Shown: positions 15,465-24,331 of the stretch, piece by piece | Layout: every line of letters begins with the position of its first letter | Position numbering within the stretch: the stretch's first letter is position 1 | Source: an uncultured Prevotella sp. | Lineage (GTDB): Bacteria > Bacteroidota > Bacteroidia > Bacteroidales > Bacteroidaceae | DNA length: 55,601 nucleotides | Direction: 5' to 3' | NCBI GenBank assembly: GCA_900552675.1 | Contig: USAI01000001.1 | Span: forward strand, 1-55,601 | Notes under the pieces: model-generated | Told to the model about the DNA's origin: nothing | What the model saw: only the letters and a program-made list of their open reading frames with translations | Database searches by the model: none | Translations under genes and position numbers: made by a program

Positions 15465-17126
15465 ATGAAACAGATAATACAAATTCGCTGCAAAAATAAT
15501 AAAAAAACTTTAAATGTAGAAATTGGAAGCACACTTTCTGATGTTTTTGCAAAATTAAATTTTGAGATGCCTTACGGCCCCATTAGTGCCAAGGTAAACA
15601 ATAAGGTAGAGGGGATGAACTTTCGCCTCTATCACAACAAAGACATCGAGTTTTTAGATATGTATTCGTCGTCGGGGTCGCGTGCCTACACCCGTTCGCT
15701 GTTCTTTGTGCTGTGCAAGGCCGTGCACGACCTGTATCCTGAGGGCAGCGTGGTAATCGACATTCCGGTGTCGAACGGCTACTACTGCGACCTGCAGATA
15801 GGGCAACCCGTTACCGCCGACGTGTGCAACCGCCTGCGCCAGCGCATGCACGACATTATCAGTGCCACCATACCCATACGCCGCCACGAGGCACCTACCG
15901 AGCAGGTTATCAGCATGTTTCAGAAGTTGGGTACCCACTCAAAGGTGGAGTTGTTGCGCACCACGGGTCGTCTCTACACGGTGTATTATGATATTGATGG
16001 ATACGTAGACTATTTTTACGGCACGTTGCTCACCAACACATCGCAGCTATACCTCTTTGGCCTCGAGCCTTATTATGATGGCTTGCTGCTGCGCATACCG
16101 TCGCCACAAAACCCCGCCGTGCTGGGCGAGATGGTGCGACAAGACAAGATGTTCGACATCTTTAAGGAGCACCACCGCTGGCAAGACATCTTGGGCATGG
16201 GCACCGTGGGCATGTTTAACGCAGCCGTGAAGGCGGGCCATGCTAACGACATTATCAACGTGTCAGAGGCGCTGCAAGAGAAGAAGATAGCGCACATAGC
16301 CGAACAGATAGCCGACCGCAAGGGCGTGAAGATGGTGCTCATTGCTGGCCCCTCGTCGTCGGGCAAGACCACTACGTGCAAACGTCTTAGCATACAGCTG
16401 CTTACCTGTGGCATACGCCCTGTGCCCATCTCGCTAGACGACTATTTTGTTGACCGCCACAAGACGCCCCTCGACGCCAAGGGCGACTACGACTATGAGC
16501 ACCTGCACGCCCTGAACCTGCCGCTCTTGAACAGTCAGCTTGAGGCGCTGTTCCGTGGCGACGAGGTAGAGCTGCCGCGCTACAACTTTGCCGAAGGGCG
16601 TTCAGAGAAGAGTGGGCACCGCCTGCGCTTGCAGCCTAACGATGTGCTGGTGGTTGAGGGTATTCATGCCTTGAACCCCGAGCTCACGGCACAAATTCCT
16701 GACGAGCAGAAGTTTCGTGTGTATGCCTCGGCGCTTACCACCATCTTGCTCGACTCGCACAACTATATCCCCACCACCGATAACCGCCTGTTGCGCCGCA
16801 TCATACGCGATTATAAATATCGTGGCTGCTCGGCCGAAGACACCATACGGCGCTGGCCCAGCGTGCGTGCTGGCGAGAACAAATGGATATTTCCGTATCA
16901 AGAAAATGCTGATGTGATGTTTAACACGGCTATGCTGTACGAGCTGGCGGCCATCAAGAAGCAGGCCGAGCCTATTCTTGAAAATGTGCCCGAGAATAGC
17001 GACACCTATGCCGAGGCTTACCGTCTGCGTAAGTTCTTGCGCTACTTCTCGTCTATCGACTACGACACGTTGCCGCCCACCTCGCTCTTACGCGAATTCC
17101 TCGGTGGAAGCTCGTTTACCTATTAA
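15465..17126 (+). CDS. TGS-domain nucleoside (uridine) kinase family protein
   Basis: 553 residues in three parts: a TGS-like N-terminus (about 1-60) and a threonyl-tRNA-synthetase-like second domain (about 65-200, GSRAYTRSLFFVLCKAVHDL), then a uridine-kinase/phosphoribulokinase domain from about residue 285 with Walker A AGPSSSGKTTTCKR, SLDDYFVDR and VVEGIHALNP. This architecture is common in Bacteroidota and Firmicutes and is annotated as nucleoside kinase. The N-terminal half resembles tRNA synthetase accessory domains but lacks an aminoacylation core. It is monocistronic on the plus strand, convergent with the pseudouridine synthase gene. Confidence 0.9.
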   Translation: MKQIIQIRCKNNKKTLNVEIGSTLSDVFAKLNFEMPYGPISAKVNNKVEGMNFRLYHNKDIEFLDMYSSSGSRAYTRSLFFVLCKAVHDLYPEGSVVIDIPVSNGYYCDLQIGQPVTADVCNRLRQRMHDIISATIPIRRHEAPTEQVISMFQKLGTHSKVELLRTTGRLYTVYYDIDGYVDYFYGTLLTNTSQLYLFGLEPYYDGLLLRIPSPQNPAVLGEMVRQDKMFDIFKEHHRWQDILGMGTVGMFNAAVKAGHANDIINVSEALQEKKIAHIAEQIADRKGVKMVLIAGPSSSGKTTTCKRLSIQLLTCGIRPVPISLDDYFVDRHKTPLDAKGDYDYEHLHALNLPLLNSQLEALFRGDEVELPRYNFAEGRSEKSGHRLRLQPNDVLVVEGIHALNPELTAQIPDEQKFRVYASALTTILLDSHNYIPTTDNRLLRRIIRDYKYRGCSAEDTIRRWPSVRAGENKWIFPYQENADVMFNTAMLYELAAIKKQAEPILENVPENSDTYAEAYRLRKFLRYFSSIDYDTLPPTSLLREFLGGSSFTY

Positions 17127-17161
17127 AAGAAATTAGAAGGGGGGATGCTACTTCAAAGAAA

Positions 17162-18841
17162 TTAGAACGGCACTACCGAGTTGAAGGTCAGCGGTTTGCC
17201 GCTTACGGGATGCGTGAAACAAAGTTGGGCTGCGTGCAAACACAGCCTCTTGCTTGGCGTGGGCGCTATGCCTCTGCCATACAGCGGGTCGCCAGCGATG
17301 GGGCATCCCAGCCCATCGGGGTGCGCACAGTGCACCCTCAGTTGGTGTGTGCGCCCTGTAAGCGGCCATAAACTAATGTGTTGCAGCCCGTTCTCGATAT
17401 GTCCCAGTGCAAAGTGGCTGACAGCTGTTTTGCCGTTAATAGGGTCAACCACCTGTAACGGTCGGTTGTAGGGGTCGGGCCTGAGAGACAGACTGATGCT
17501 CTGCTTTTGCCAGTCGACGGCAGCCCCATGCTGTTGCACCACGCCACTGAGCAGCGCCTCGTAACGTTTCTTCACCGTGTGCTTTAAAAACTGTGTTTGC
17601 AGTGCGCGCTGTGCCGCTTGGGTGCGAGCAAACACCAGCAGTCCGCTGGTGTCCATATCAAGGCGGTGCACTACGGCTGTTACCTCGGCAGGTATGTTAA
17701 ACTGTTGGCGTACAAACTGTTCGGCCGACAGTCGGTTTTCATCTTTCCCCGGCACGCTTAGCATGCCTGCAGGCTTGTCTATCACCACGATGCTATCATC
17801 GGCATACAGCACGGTGGGCATATCGTGGGTGCGCTCGGCCGATCGGTCGGGCTCTACGTCCAATCCTTGCAGCATAAACGGTAGTATGGGTCGGCACTTG
17901 CTCTGACAGGCAGGATAATAATGCCCTAGCTGCCGTAGGTAGTCGTTTGAGGGTGGCCCCCACCAAAATTCGGCTATGGCCAGCGGCTGCAGCCCATGCT
18001 TATAGGCATATTGTAGTAGTTTGGGTGCGCAGCAGTCGCCTGCGCCAGCTGGTGGCAGTTGGTCCGTTTCTTCGGCAAAGAGGTCGAGCAGCGTGCGCGT
18101 TTCGCCCCGCGCGTTGCACACCTTGTATTGCGTAAAGAGCCATTGCTGCAAGGCTTCGCTCTCGCGTCGGCGGTCGTCGCGCAAGGTTTTTAGTTGGTCT
18201 TCATATTCAGAAAGCGCCTGTCTGGCAACCATCGTGTTGTCAGACAGGCGTTTTTTTATGCGGCGCAGTTCGGCCTTGTCATATTGGCTCTCGTGCACCA
18301 TGGCTTGCAGTTCGGCCTCGCTCAGTGCGGTGCCCGCCAGCTCGGCCTCCTGTCGGCGCTCGTTGCGCTGGGCTTTGCGGCAGCGCAGGGCCTCTCGAGC
18401 CTCGCACAGTTGTGCCTCGGCATTGTGCTCGGCGCTGGCAAGTGCGGCTTTCGCCTGAAGGTAGGCATCGCTACGTTCTACGCTGGCTATCAGGTTGCTA
18501 AGGTGCGATATATGTCGCTCGCTCACCTTAAAATGGCCATCGGGCTGCTGTGCGTCGAACACGGGCGGCACAAACCACGGCCAGTTGTTTCGGCCTGAGA
18601 GCAACCCCGAATAGGCAGCCACAAAGCCTCGTTCGCCAGTGGTGGTGCGCACCACCAGCACCCCAAACATCTTGCCCTGGTGTTCCAGGTCCATGAGCTG
18701 GGGTGTGGTGTCGAGATAGTGTTGTACGGCGGCCGCCGCCTCGATGCACAGACTGTGCGGTGTGTAACAGAACGGGTTGTTCATGCGCACGGGGTCGGGC
18801 ACAGCGGGGTGGTGCAATGGGTGTAGGCAGTCGTCAATCAT
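17162..18841 (-). CDS. RluA-family RNA pseudouridine synthase with long N-terminal extension
   Basis: 559 residues. The C-terminal third (about 340-555) is the catalytic domain: TVLYADDSIVVIDKPAGMLS, VVHRLDMDTSGLLVFA with the catalytic aspartate, and LTGRTHQLRVH. The N-terminal part includes an unassigned domain and a long coiled coil (about 125-240). Proteins of this length in the family modify 23S rRNA U746 and tRNA U32 in other bacteria; the target here is inferred. It starts 5 bp after the phosphatase stop, so the two form an operon. Confidence 0.87.
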   Translation of the reverse strand: MIDDCLHPLHHPAVPDPVRMNNPFCYTPHSLCIEAAAAVQHYLDTTPQLMDLEHQGKMFGVLVVRTTTGERGFVAAYSGLLSGRNNWPWFVPPVFDAQQPDGHFKVSERHISHLSNLIASVERSDAYLQAKAALASAEHNAEAQLCEAREALRCRKAQRNERRQEAELAGTALSEAELQAMVHESQYDKAELRRIKKRLSDNTMVARQALSEYEDQLKTLRDDRRRESEALQQWLFTQYKVCNARGETRTLLDLFAEETDQLPPAGAGDCCAPKLLQYAYKHGLQPLAIAEFWWGPPSNDYLRQLGHYYPACQSKCRPILPFMLQGLDVEPDRSAERTHDMPTVLYADDSIVVIDKPAGMLSVPGKDENRLSAEQFVRQQFNIPAEVTAVVHRLDMDTSGLLVFARTQAAQRALQTQFLKHTVKKRYEALLSGVVQQHGAAVDWQKQSISLSLRPDPYNRPLQVVDPINGKTAVSHFALGHIENGLQHISLWPLTGRTHQLRVHCAHPDGLGCPIAGDPLYGRGIAPTPSKRLCLHAAQLCFTHPVSGKPLTFNSVVPF

Positions 18842-18846
18842 ATTTT

Positions 18847-20337
18847 TTACTTTTGGCTCTCAATAACGGGCATGATGGGTGTGCCTATGCAGGCGTTGGG
18901 CTGCTGTATGTTCAGCAGAGCGCATACGGTGGGAGCCATATCGGTGATGTGGGTGCGCTGCTTGGTTGAGCCATGACCAATGTGCCATCCCATGAACAGC
19001 AAGGGTATGTGAGCGTCGTAGGGGTTCCATGCGCCGTGTGTGGTGCCTTTATAGTCGGGACCCACCTTCCATGAGAAGACTTGCGGGTTTGTTATCACCA
19101 TGATTTGTCCTGTGCGGGTGCGGTGATAGCCATTGATGGTCATCTCGCGCAGCACCTCAGGCATTGATGTGGTGGCGGCCTTGTCGAGGTCAACCACGAA
19201 GGCCAGCTCATCGTTCTCCTTCAGTATGTCGACGATAGCATCTTTCACAGCCTGGAAGTCGAGGTTGTTAGCCTTTACAAAGTCGCGGTTTACGTAGATG
19301 TAGAAGCCCGAGGTGTCGAGAATATACTTGCCCTCAACGCCAAACTTCTTTGCCAGACGCTCTTCTACACGTTTCATCTCGGCTGCGCTATCCCATCCGT
19401 CGGCGGGCACGCCATGAGCCTTCATCAGGTTGGGGTTGTGTGCGCCACCGTGGTCGGCGGTCAGCACCACGAGATAGTTGCCTTTGCCCACCTCTTGGTC
19501 AAGGGTGGTAAGGAAGTGTGCCAGCGCCTTATCGGTTTGCATATACACGTTATAGTTGTCTTCGCCACGTGTGCCTACGGCGTGTCCTATGGCGTCGGTG
19601 CTTGAGATGCTCACGCACAGCATATCGGTAACCTCGTCTTTACCCATCTGCTCGTTCTTTACGGCAGCCTCGGCCAGGCTAAAGGTTTGTGTGGCGCCCT
19701 CGGGCAGCATGATAAGGTTGGTGCCAGGCTTAATCTTGCTGTTTTTGTTGAAAGCAACCATCCAACTGGGCAACTTATCCATATAATATGAGCTGGTGAT
19801 GAAGCGGCCCGTCTTCTGGTCATACCAGTAGGCGGCATCGGCGCAGTGGCCAGCGGGCAGAATTGAGGCACGGTCTTTGATAGAGACGCCTATCACCTTG
19901 CTCTTGAAGTCGGTGGCCACCTTCAGCTCGTCGCCAATGGTGGTAGCCAGCAGGTTGTGGGGTGAACGCTCGCCAACGCTACCTTCTGAACCTACGTTCT
20001 TCACGCTGTGGTCTTCGCACGACGATACCTTTTTGCCATTGATGTAAAAGTCGTTGCCAGTAATGCCGTGCAAGGCGGGCACCGAGCCAGTATAGTTGCT
20101 GCTGTGTCCGATGGCGGTGACGGTGGGCAGATAGTTAATCATCTGGTTGTCGCAGCTGAAGCCTTCGTTCATCAAACGCTTGAAGCCGCCCTCGCCAAAC
20201 TGGTTATAATAATAGGTGAGATAGTCCCAACGCATCTGGTCGATGATGATGCCCACCACCAGCTTGGGGCGCTGCACTTGTGCTCCTGCCATCAATGCGA
20301 TGAAACAGAAGAGCACGGTAAGAAAATGCTTTTTCAT
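18847..20337 (-). CDS. PafA-like alkaline phosphatase (phosphate monoesterase superfamily)
   Basis: 496 residues with a signal peptide (ending LMAGAQVQ), so periplasmic. Metal ligands and nucleophile follow the alkaline phosphatase superfamily: VVGIIIDQMRWDYL (first Asp), YLPTVTAIGHSSNYTGS with the Thr nucleophile, and VVLTADHGGAHNP. SIKDRASILPAGH carries the Lys and Arg that in PafA select phosphate monoesters. PafA releases phosphate from organic esters and is widespread in Bacteroidota. Upstream of the pseudouridine synthase gene with a 5-bp gap. A phosphate-related Na/Pi transporter is encoded a few genes away. Confidence 0.88.
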   Translation of the reverse strand: MKKHFLTVLFCFIALMAGAQVQRPKLVVGIIIDQMRWDYLTYYYNQFGEGGFKRLMNEGFSCDNQMINYLPTVTAIGHSSNYTGSVPALHGITGNDFYINGKKVSSCEDHSVKNVGSEGSVGERSPHNLLATTIGDELKVATDFKSKVIGVSIKDRASILPAGHCADAAYWYDQKTGRFITSSYYMDKLPSWMVAFNKNSKIKPGTNLIMLPEGATQTFSLAEAAVKNEQMGKDEVTDMLCVSISSTDAIGHAVGTRGEDNYNVYMQTDKALAHFLTTLDQEVGKGNYLVVLTADHGGAHNPNLMKAHGVPADGWDSAAEMKRVEERLAKKFGVEGKYILDTSGFYIYVNRDFVKANNLDFQAVKDAIVDILKENDELAFVVDLDKAATTSMPEVLREMTINGYHRTRTGQIMVITNPQVFSWKVGPDYKGTTHGAWNPYDAHIPLLFMGWHIGHGSTKQRTHITDMAPTVCALLNIQQPNACIGTPIMPVIESQK

Positions 20338-20512
20338 TTGTTCTATTGTTTTTGGTTTCTGTCTTTTAGTATAATGTTTTATCTGTTCTTAATGTTGTGT
20401 GACGTTTAGGCTATGTTGCCAAGCCAAGGCAAAGTTACAAATAATATTTGTAATATGTTTGTACCAAGTATAAGGATATGCTTCTTTTTGACCTTTTTGC
20501 AAGCTTTTTCAC

Positions 20513-20631
20513 ACTTTTCTAGGGGAACTTTCCCATGTTTCCTACACTTTTCTAGGGGAACTTTTTCATGTTTCCTACACTTTTCTAGGGGAACTTTCCT
20601 ATGTTTCCTACATTTTTCTAGGGGAACTTGC
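20513..20631. repeat. 33-bp tandem repeat, about 3.6 copies
   Basis: Units start ACTTTTCTAGGGGAACTTTC and continue with a CATGTTTCCTAC-type end, repeated at 20513, 20546, 20579 and 20612. The period is a multiple of three, so frames stay open on both strands, but the predicted peptides are repeat translations with no protein-like features; I do not call a gene. Confidence 0.9.
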
Positions 20632-20676
20632 CCCAAGCACACCTTTTTTGTTTGTATAAAAGCCGAAAGGTGGGGT

Positions 20677-20767
20677 GCTGGAGAACAGGGCACGGAGGCC
20701 CTTGTTCTACTATGGTTCGCATGGCAATCTTTAGTAGGACGGTGGCCTCCGTGCCCCGTCCTCCAGC
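20677..20767. repeat. Family B inverted repeat, copy 1 (complete)
   Basis: Two 34-bp arms around a 23-bp spacer (TATGGTTCGCATGGCAATCT and TTA). The right arm contains GGACGG and CCGTCC, able to form its own small hairpin; the left arm has GAACAG and TTGTTC at the same places, so pairing is kept by paired changes. Both ends are GCTGG/CCAGC. Confidence 0.88.
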
Positions 20768-20843
20768 AAGCAACGTAATCTATCCTCCAGCACCCCAACA
20801 TAATCCATCTTCCATCCTAAAAAATATTAATAAACTGTGGGTT

Positions 20844-20878
20844 GCTGGAGGACGGGGCACGGAGACCACCGTCCTACT
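20844..20878. repeat. Family B repeat, copy 2 (one arm)
   Basis: A left arm only (GCTGGAGGACGGGGCACGG and ACCACCGTCC), preceded by AATATTAATAAAC and GTGGGTT, a leader also found before copy 3 at 25448. The opposite arm is absent; the sequence runs into TTCGTAGTATTTTGGG. Confidence 0.8.
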
Positions 20879-20984
20879 ATGATTAGCAAAGCTTCGTAGT
20901 ATTTTGGGATGGCAAATTAAAGTCTCCTGTTCGCCCACACAAGGGCGAAAACGCTGTTGCGTGATAAAAAGATGGGGGTTTTGT

Positions 20985-21015
20985 TTTGTGTTGTCGTCAA
21001 AAAGTCGTAATTTTG
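20985..21015 (+). promoter_or_regulatory. Promoter of the WG-repeat-like protein gene
   Basis: TTTG, 19 bp, then TAATTTTG: a full consensus match, 47 bp upstream of the ATG at 21062. Confidence 0.85.
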
Positions 21016-21061
21016 GCCAAAAGGTTTTCCGATTGTAAACGCAAGTAAAAGCATTACTACT

Positions 21062-21760
21062 ATGAACGAAAAGGATAAAAAGATTACACAAGAAAACTTT
21101 GAGTCGACCTATGAGGACGAGATAGAAGTGGCTCGCATAGATAAGTTTGTGTGCGATGAAATGGCCCGCCAGATACACCGTTATATCAAGGCCATGAAGG
21201 GCAGCAAGCATATCATGTTGAAGTTTGAAGAGAGCATAGCCCCCCTGTCGGTGGCTGAGAAAGAAGAGGTGATAGCCAAATATATCGACTTGAACCGCAA
21301 GGCCATCAGTGGTCTCGACTTTAAGATAGTGTTGGCGCGCGCTATGGCCAACTATTGCGACACCTTTGCCTATCTTGTGCATTTGGTGAACGACAAGCGC
21401 CGCATGGTGTTTTACCTTAACCGTATAAAAGACAAATACTTACAGTTTCATGAGGTGTTTGAAGAAGACGGCCACTTTGGCATGAAAGACTACAAAGGGC
21501 GCGTGCTCATTACGCCACGTTACGACTTCTTGCGCACCTGTTACGTGTATGTTGACGACCTAAAGTCGCTGCCAGTCATCGCACAGAAAGAGGGCAAGAT
21601 GGGATTGATTATGCCCGACGGCTTCGATACCGTGGTGGCCGACTTCCTGTACGACGACATTTCTCTGCGCGACGAGTATCCTTACTTTGAGGCTGTGAAA
21701 GAGGGCCAAGAGGGATACATCGACAGTGAGGGCCGTTTTATAGGCAAGGTTCAGCAGTAA
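21062..21760 (+). CDS. Unknown cytoplasmic protein with degenerate WG-like repeats
   Basis: 232 residues without signal peptide or membrane helix. The N-terminal half (1-135) is helical and charged. The C-terminal half has three repeat-like segments resembling WG beta-repeats (FGMKDYKGRVLITPRYDF, KMGLIMPDGFDTVVADFLYD, GYIDSEGRFIGK), with phenylalanine or tyrosine in place of the usual tryptophan. I do not recognise a named family. It has a consensus promoter and stands alone, convergent with the sirtuin gene whose stop lies 6 bp away. Function unknown; WG-repeat proteins are often protein-interaction modules. Confidence 0.75.
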   Translation: MNEKDKKITQENFESTYEDEIEVARIDKFVCDEMARQIHRYIKAMKGSKHIMLKFEESIAPLSVAEKEEVIAKYIDLNRKAISGLDFKIVLARAMANYCDTFAYLVHLVNDKRRMVFYLNRIKDKYLQFHEVFEEDGHFGMKDYKGRVLITPRYDFLRTCYVYVDDLKSLPVIAQKEGKMGLIMPDGFDTVVADFLYDDISLRDEYPYFEAVKEGQEGYIDSEGRFIGKVQQ

Positions 21761-21765
21761 AACAC

Positions 21766-22485
21766 CTATGCGTTGCTTGCTGAGCCATCTTCATGCAGCA
21801 GCGCTACGAGTCGACGCATACCCTCGCTGGCTCCTGCCTTGATGTGCGTAACGCCATGCAGATGGCTGCCCGTCATGGGGTCAGGGTCGATGAGGTAGAG
21901 GGGTGTGCCGCGCCGTGCATATTGCACCAGTCCAGCCGCGGGATATACGTTGAGCGATGTGCCAATGATAACCAGCGCGTCGGCCTGCATCACGGCCTCG
22001 GCAGCCACCGATATCATGGGCACGCTCTCGCCAAAGAACACGATGAAGGGCCTGAGCAGCGACCCATCGCCCGCCTTGGTGCCTGGCGCTACGGTGCAGT
22101 GGTCGGGGTCGAGCTCTTGCTGATAGCGTGGGTCGTCGGGGTCTCGGCTCGAGCACACCTTGCTCAGTTCGCCATGCAGGTGTATCACGTGGCTGCTGCC
22201 CGCCTTTTCGTGCAGGTTATCAACATTTTGTGTGATAACCGTTACGCTATATTCTTTTTCCAGTGCTTTTATTAGTTTGTGGCCCTCGTTGGGCTGTGCG
22301 GCATACAGCTTGGCGCGCAGCATGTTATAGAAGCGGGTCACCAGGTCGGGGTCGGCCAGCCATCCTTCGTGTGTGGCCACTTGTTCTACGGGGTAGTTTT
22401 CCCACAACCCATCGTTTCCGCGGAAGGTTTTAAAACCACTTTCTACCGACATTCCGGCTCCTGTAAGAAACACTAAATTCTTCAT
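21766..22485 (-). CDS. Sir2-family NAD-dependent protein deacylase (CobB-like)
   Basis: 239 residues. FLTGAGMSVESGFKTFRG binds NAD, TQNVDNLHEKAG and HLHGEL carry the catalytic Asn, Asp and His, and FFGESVP and GTSLNVYPAAGL follow in order. It removes acyl groups from lysines in the cytoplasm. Two features are odd. The zinc module keeps only two cysteines (VCSSR and DHCTV) instead of four. The class III motif Tyr-x-x-Arg reads FYNMLR, with Leu at the usual Arg position and Arg one later. Acyl preference is therefore uncertain. Convergent with the WG-like gene. Confidence 0.9.
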   Translation of the reverse strand: MKNLVFLTGAGMSVESGFKTFRGNDGLWENYPVEQVATHEGWLADPDLVTRFYNMLRAKLYAAQPNEGHKLIKALEKEYSVTVITQNVDNLHEKAGSSHVIHLHGELSKVCSSRDPDDPRYQQELDPDHCTVAPGTKAGDGSLLRPFIVFFGESVPMISVAAEAVMQADALVIIGTSLNVYPAAGLVQYARRGTPLYLIDPDPMTGSHLHGVTHIKAGASEGMRRLVALLHEDGSASNA

Positions 22486-22691
22486 TTTACGTTCTCCTCC
22501 TAATTTTTGTGTTTACATGTATAATGGTTATAATGCTTTGCACCTCTTGGGCTTAGCAAAGCCAAAAACGTGCTAAACTATGCAAAAATAATGTTTTTTC
22601 TATACATAAGGTGGCATTGTTCAGGAAAATTCAGTATTTTTGCACCGTTTTTGAAGATACACAATAATATTATAACATATAAATAGAAGAC
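22486..22691. other. Divergent region between the sirtuin gene and FKBP 1
   Basis: TATTTTTG at 22635-22642 on the plus strand matches the -7 consensus, 50 bp before the FKBP 1 start, without a clear TTTG 19-21 bp upstream. No minus-strand promoter with a full match is visible for the sirtuin gene. Confidence 0.55.
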
Positions 22692-23297
22692 ATGGACAAA
22701 TTAAGTTACGCTTTGGGTCTGGGCATTGGTCATCAGCTGTCGCAGATGGGTGCCGAGAACCTCAACATCGACGATTTCGCACAAGCCATTAAAGACGTGA
22801 TAGCAGGAAATGAGCCGAAGGTGAGCAACACCGAAGCGCAAACCATCGTACAAGAGTTCTTCCAGAAGCAGGAAGAGAAACAGCGTGCTGCTGCCGCCGA
22901 GCGCTTTAAGGGCACACGCGAGGAAGGCGAGAAGTATCTTGCCGAGAACGCAAAGAAAGACGGCGTGGTAACCCTGCCCAGCGGTCTGCAATATCAGGTG
23001 CTGAAAGAGGGCAACGGCCGCAAGCCGAAGGCTACCGACACCGTGAAGTGTCACTATGAGGGCATGCTGGTTGACGGCACCATGTTTGATAGCTCAATAC
23101 AGCGTGGCGAGCCCGCCGAGTTCCCCCTGAACGGTGTTATTCGTGGCTGGACCGAGGGTCTGCAGCTCATGCAAGAGGGCGCTAAGTATCGCTTCTTCAT
23201 TCCCTACCACCTGGGTTATGGCGAGCAGGGTGCTGGTGCCGCTATTCCTCCCTTCGCAGCCCTCATCTTCGATGTAGAGCTTATTGAAGTAAAGTAA
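22692..23297 (+). CDS. FKBP-type peptidyl-prolyl isomerase 1 (cytoplasmic, FklB/Mip-like)
   Basis: 201 residues, no signal peptide. The N-terminal helical dimerisation domain of Mip/FkpA type (SYALGLGIGHQLSQMG) is followed by a linker helix and an FKBP domain from about residue 95: TLPSGLQYQVLKEGNG, VDGTMFDSS, VIRGWTEGLQLM, IPYHLGYGEQG, ending FDVELIEVK. It catalyses cis-trans isomerisation at proline. It is the first of three consecutive FKBP genes on the plus strand, 39 bp ahead of the second. Confidence 0.92.
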   Translation: MDKLSYALGLGIGHQLSQMGAENLNIDDFAQAIKDVIAGNEPKVSNTEAQTIVQEFFQKQEEKQRAAAAERFKGTREEGEKYLAENAKKDGVVTLPSGLQYQVLKEGNGRKPKATDTVKCHYEGMLVDGTMFDSSIQRGEPAEFPLNGVIRGWTEGLQLMQEGAKYRFFIPYHLGYGEQGAGAAIPPFAALIFDVELIEVK

Positions 23298-23336
23298 AAA
23301 CAATAAACTGAAAATTTTATTACACAAATAATCACA

Positions 23337-24203
23337 ATGAAGAAATTATTTTTCGCAGTTGCTATGGCTGCAATGATTGCTGGCATCACATCGTGCGGCA
23401 ATTCTACCCCCAAACCTTCGCTTAAAAACGATGTCGACACCCTGAGCTATGCTATGGGTCTGGCTCAGACACAGGGTCTGAGAGAGTATCTTGTACAGAT
23501 GGACGTTGACACCGCATATATCGACGCCTTTGTAAAGGGCCTGAACGACGGTGCCAACGCTGGCGACGACAAGAAGAAGGCTGCCTACTTCCTCGGCATC
23601 AACATCGGTCAGCAGATTTCTAACCGTATGGTGAAGGGCATCAACCACGAGATCTTTGGCGAAGATTCTACCAAGACCATCTCGCTGAAAAACTTTATGG
23701 CTGGCTTCATCACTGGCGCCACAAACAAGAAGGGCCTCATGACTGTTGAGCAGGCCGGACAGCTGGCTCAGAAGAAGATGATGGATATCAAGGCCAAAAA
23801 CATGGAAAAGACGTATGGCAACAACAAGAAGGCTGGCGAAAAATTTATGCAGGAAAACGCTAAGAAGCCCGGTGTAAAGACTCTGCCCAGCGGCGTGCAG
23901 TATAAGGTTATTAAAGAGGGCACCGGCGCTCTGCCTAAAGATACCTCAATGGTGACCGTAAACTATGAGGGCCGCACCATCGATGGCAAGGTGTTTGATA
24001 GCAGCTACAAGCGCAATCAGCCCGCCGAGATGCGCGCTAACCAGGTAATCAAGGGTTGGACCGAGGCACTGGTTCGCATGCCCGCAGGCTCTGTATGGGA
24101 GGTTTACATTCCTCAGAACCTGGCTTACGGCGAGCGCGAGGCAGGCGAAATTAAGCCCTTCTCAGCTCTGATCTTCAAGATTGAACTGCTCAAAGTAAAA
24201 TAA
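23337..24203 (+). CDS. FKBP-type peptidyl-prolyl isomerase 2 (lipoprotein)
   Basis: 288 residues. A lipoprotein signal ends AGITSCGNS, placing it in a periplasm-facing membrane. The Mip-like dimerisation domain (DTLSYAMGLAQTQGLREYL) is longer than in FKBP 1; the FKBP domain begins at TLPSGVQYKVIKEGTG and contains IDGKVFDSSYKRNQPAE and VIKGWTEALVRMPAGS. It is 39 bp after FKBP 1 and probably in the same transcript. It likely helps fold secreted or outer-membrane proteins. Confidence 0.92.
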   Translation: MKKLFFAVAMAAMIAGITSCGNSTPKPSLKNDVDTLSYAMGLAQTQGLREYLVQMDVDTAYIDAFVKGLNDGANAGDDKKKAAYFLGINIGQQISNRMVKGINHEIFGEDSTKTISLKNFMAGFITGATNKKGLMTVEQAGQLAQKKMMDIKAKNMEKTYGNNKKAGEKFMQENAKKPGVKTLPSGVQYKVIKEGTGALPKDTSMVTVNYEGRTIDGKVFDSSYKRNQPAEMRANQVIKGWTEALVRMPAGSVWEVYIPQNLAYGEREAGEIKPFSALIFKIELLKVK

Positions 24204-24212
24204 GTTTTTAAG

Positions 24213-24330
24213 TTGACCCGTGACGAGCTGACCAGTTGCTACCAAAGGTTATCAATAAATGTATTGAACCCTGAAAGCAACAAAGCAAACAGCTTGTCAA
24301 CTCGTCACTCGTCAACTCGTCAACTATAAA
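24213..24330. repeat. Imperfect inverted repeat with CGTCAACT units
   Basis: AGTTGACCCGTGACGAGCTG near 24213 faces three tandem copies of CTCGTCAACT or CTCGTCACT ending at about 24324. The arms are separated by about 60 bp. It is immediately 3' of FKBP 2 and may be a mobile intergenic repeat. Confidence 0.55.
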
Positions 24331-24331
24331 A

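Noticed and set aside
20406..20801. A 131-codon frame on the minus strand with 11-residue KCRKHGKVPLE-type repeats
   Set aside because: It is the translation of the 33-bp tandem repeat and a family B arm; frames are equally open on the other strand, and there is no promoter or ribosome site.
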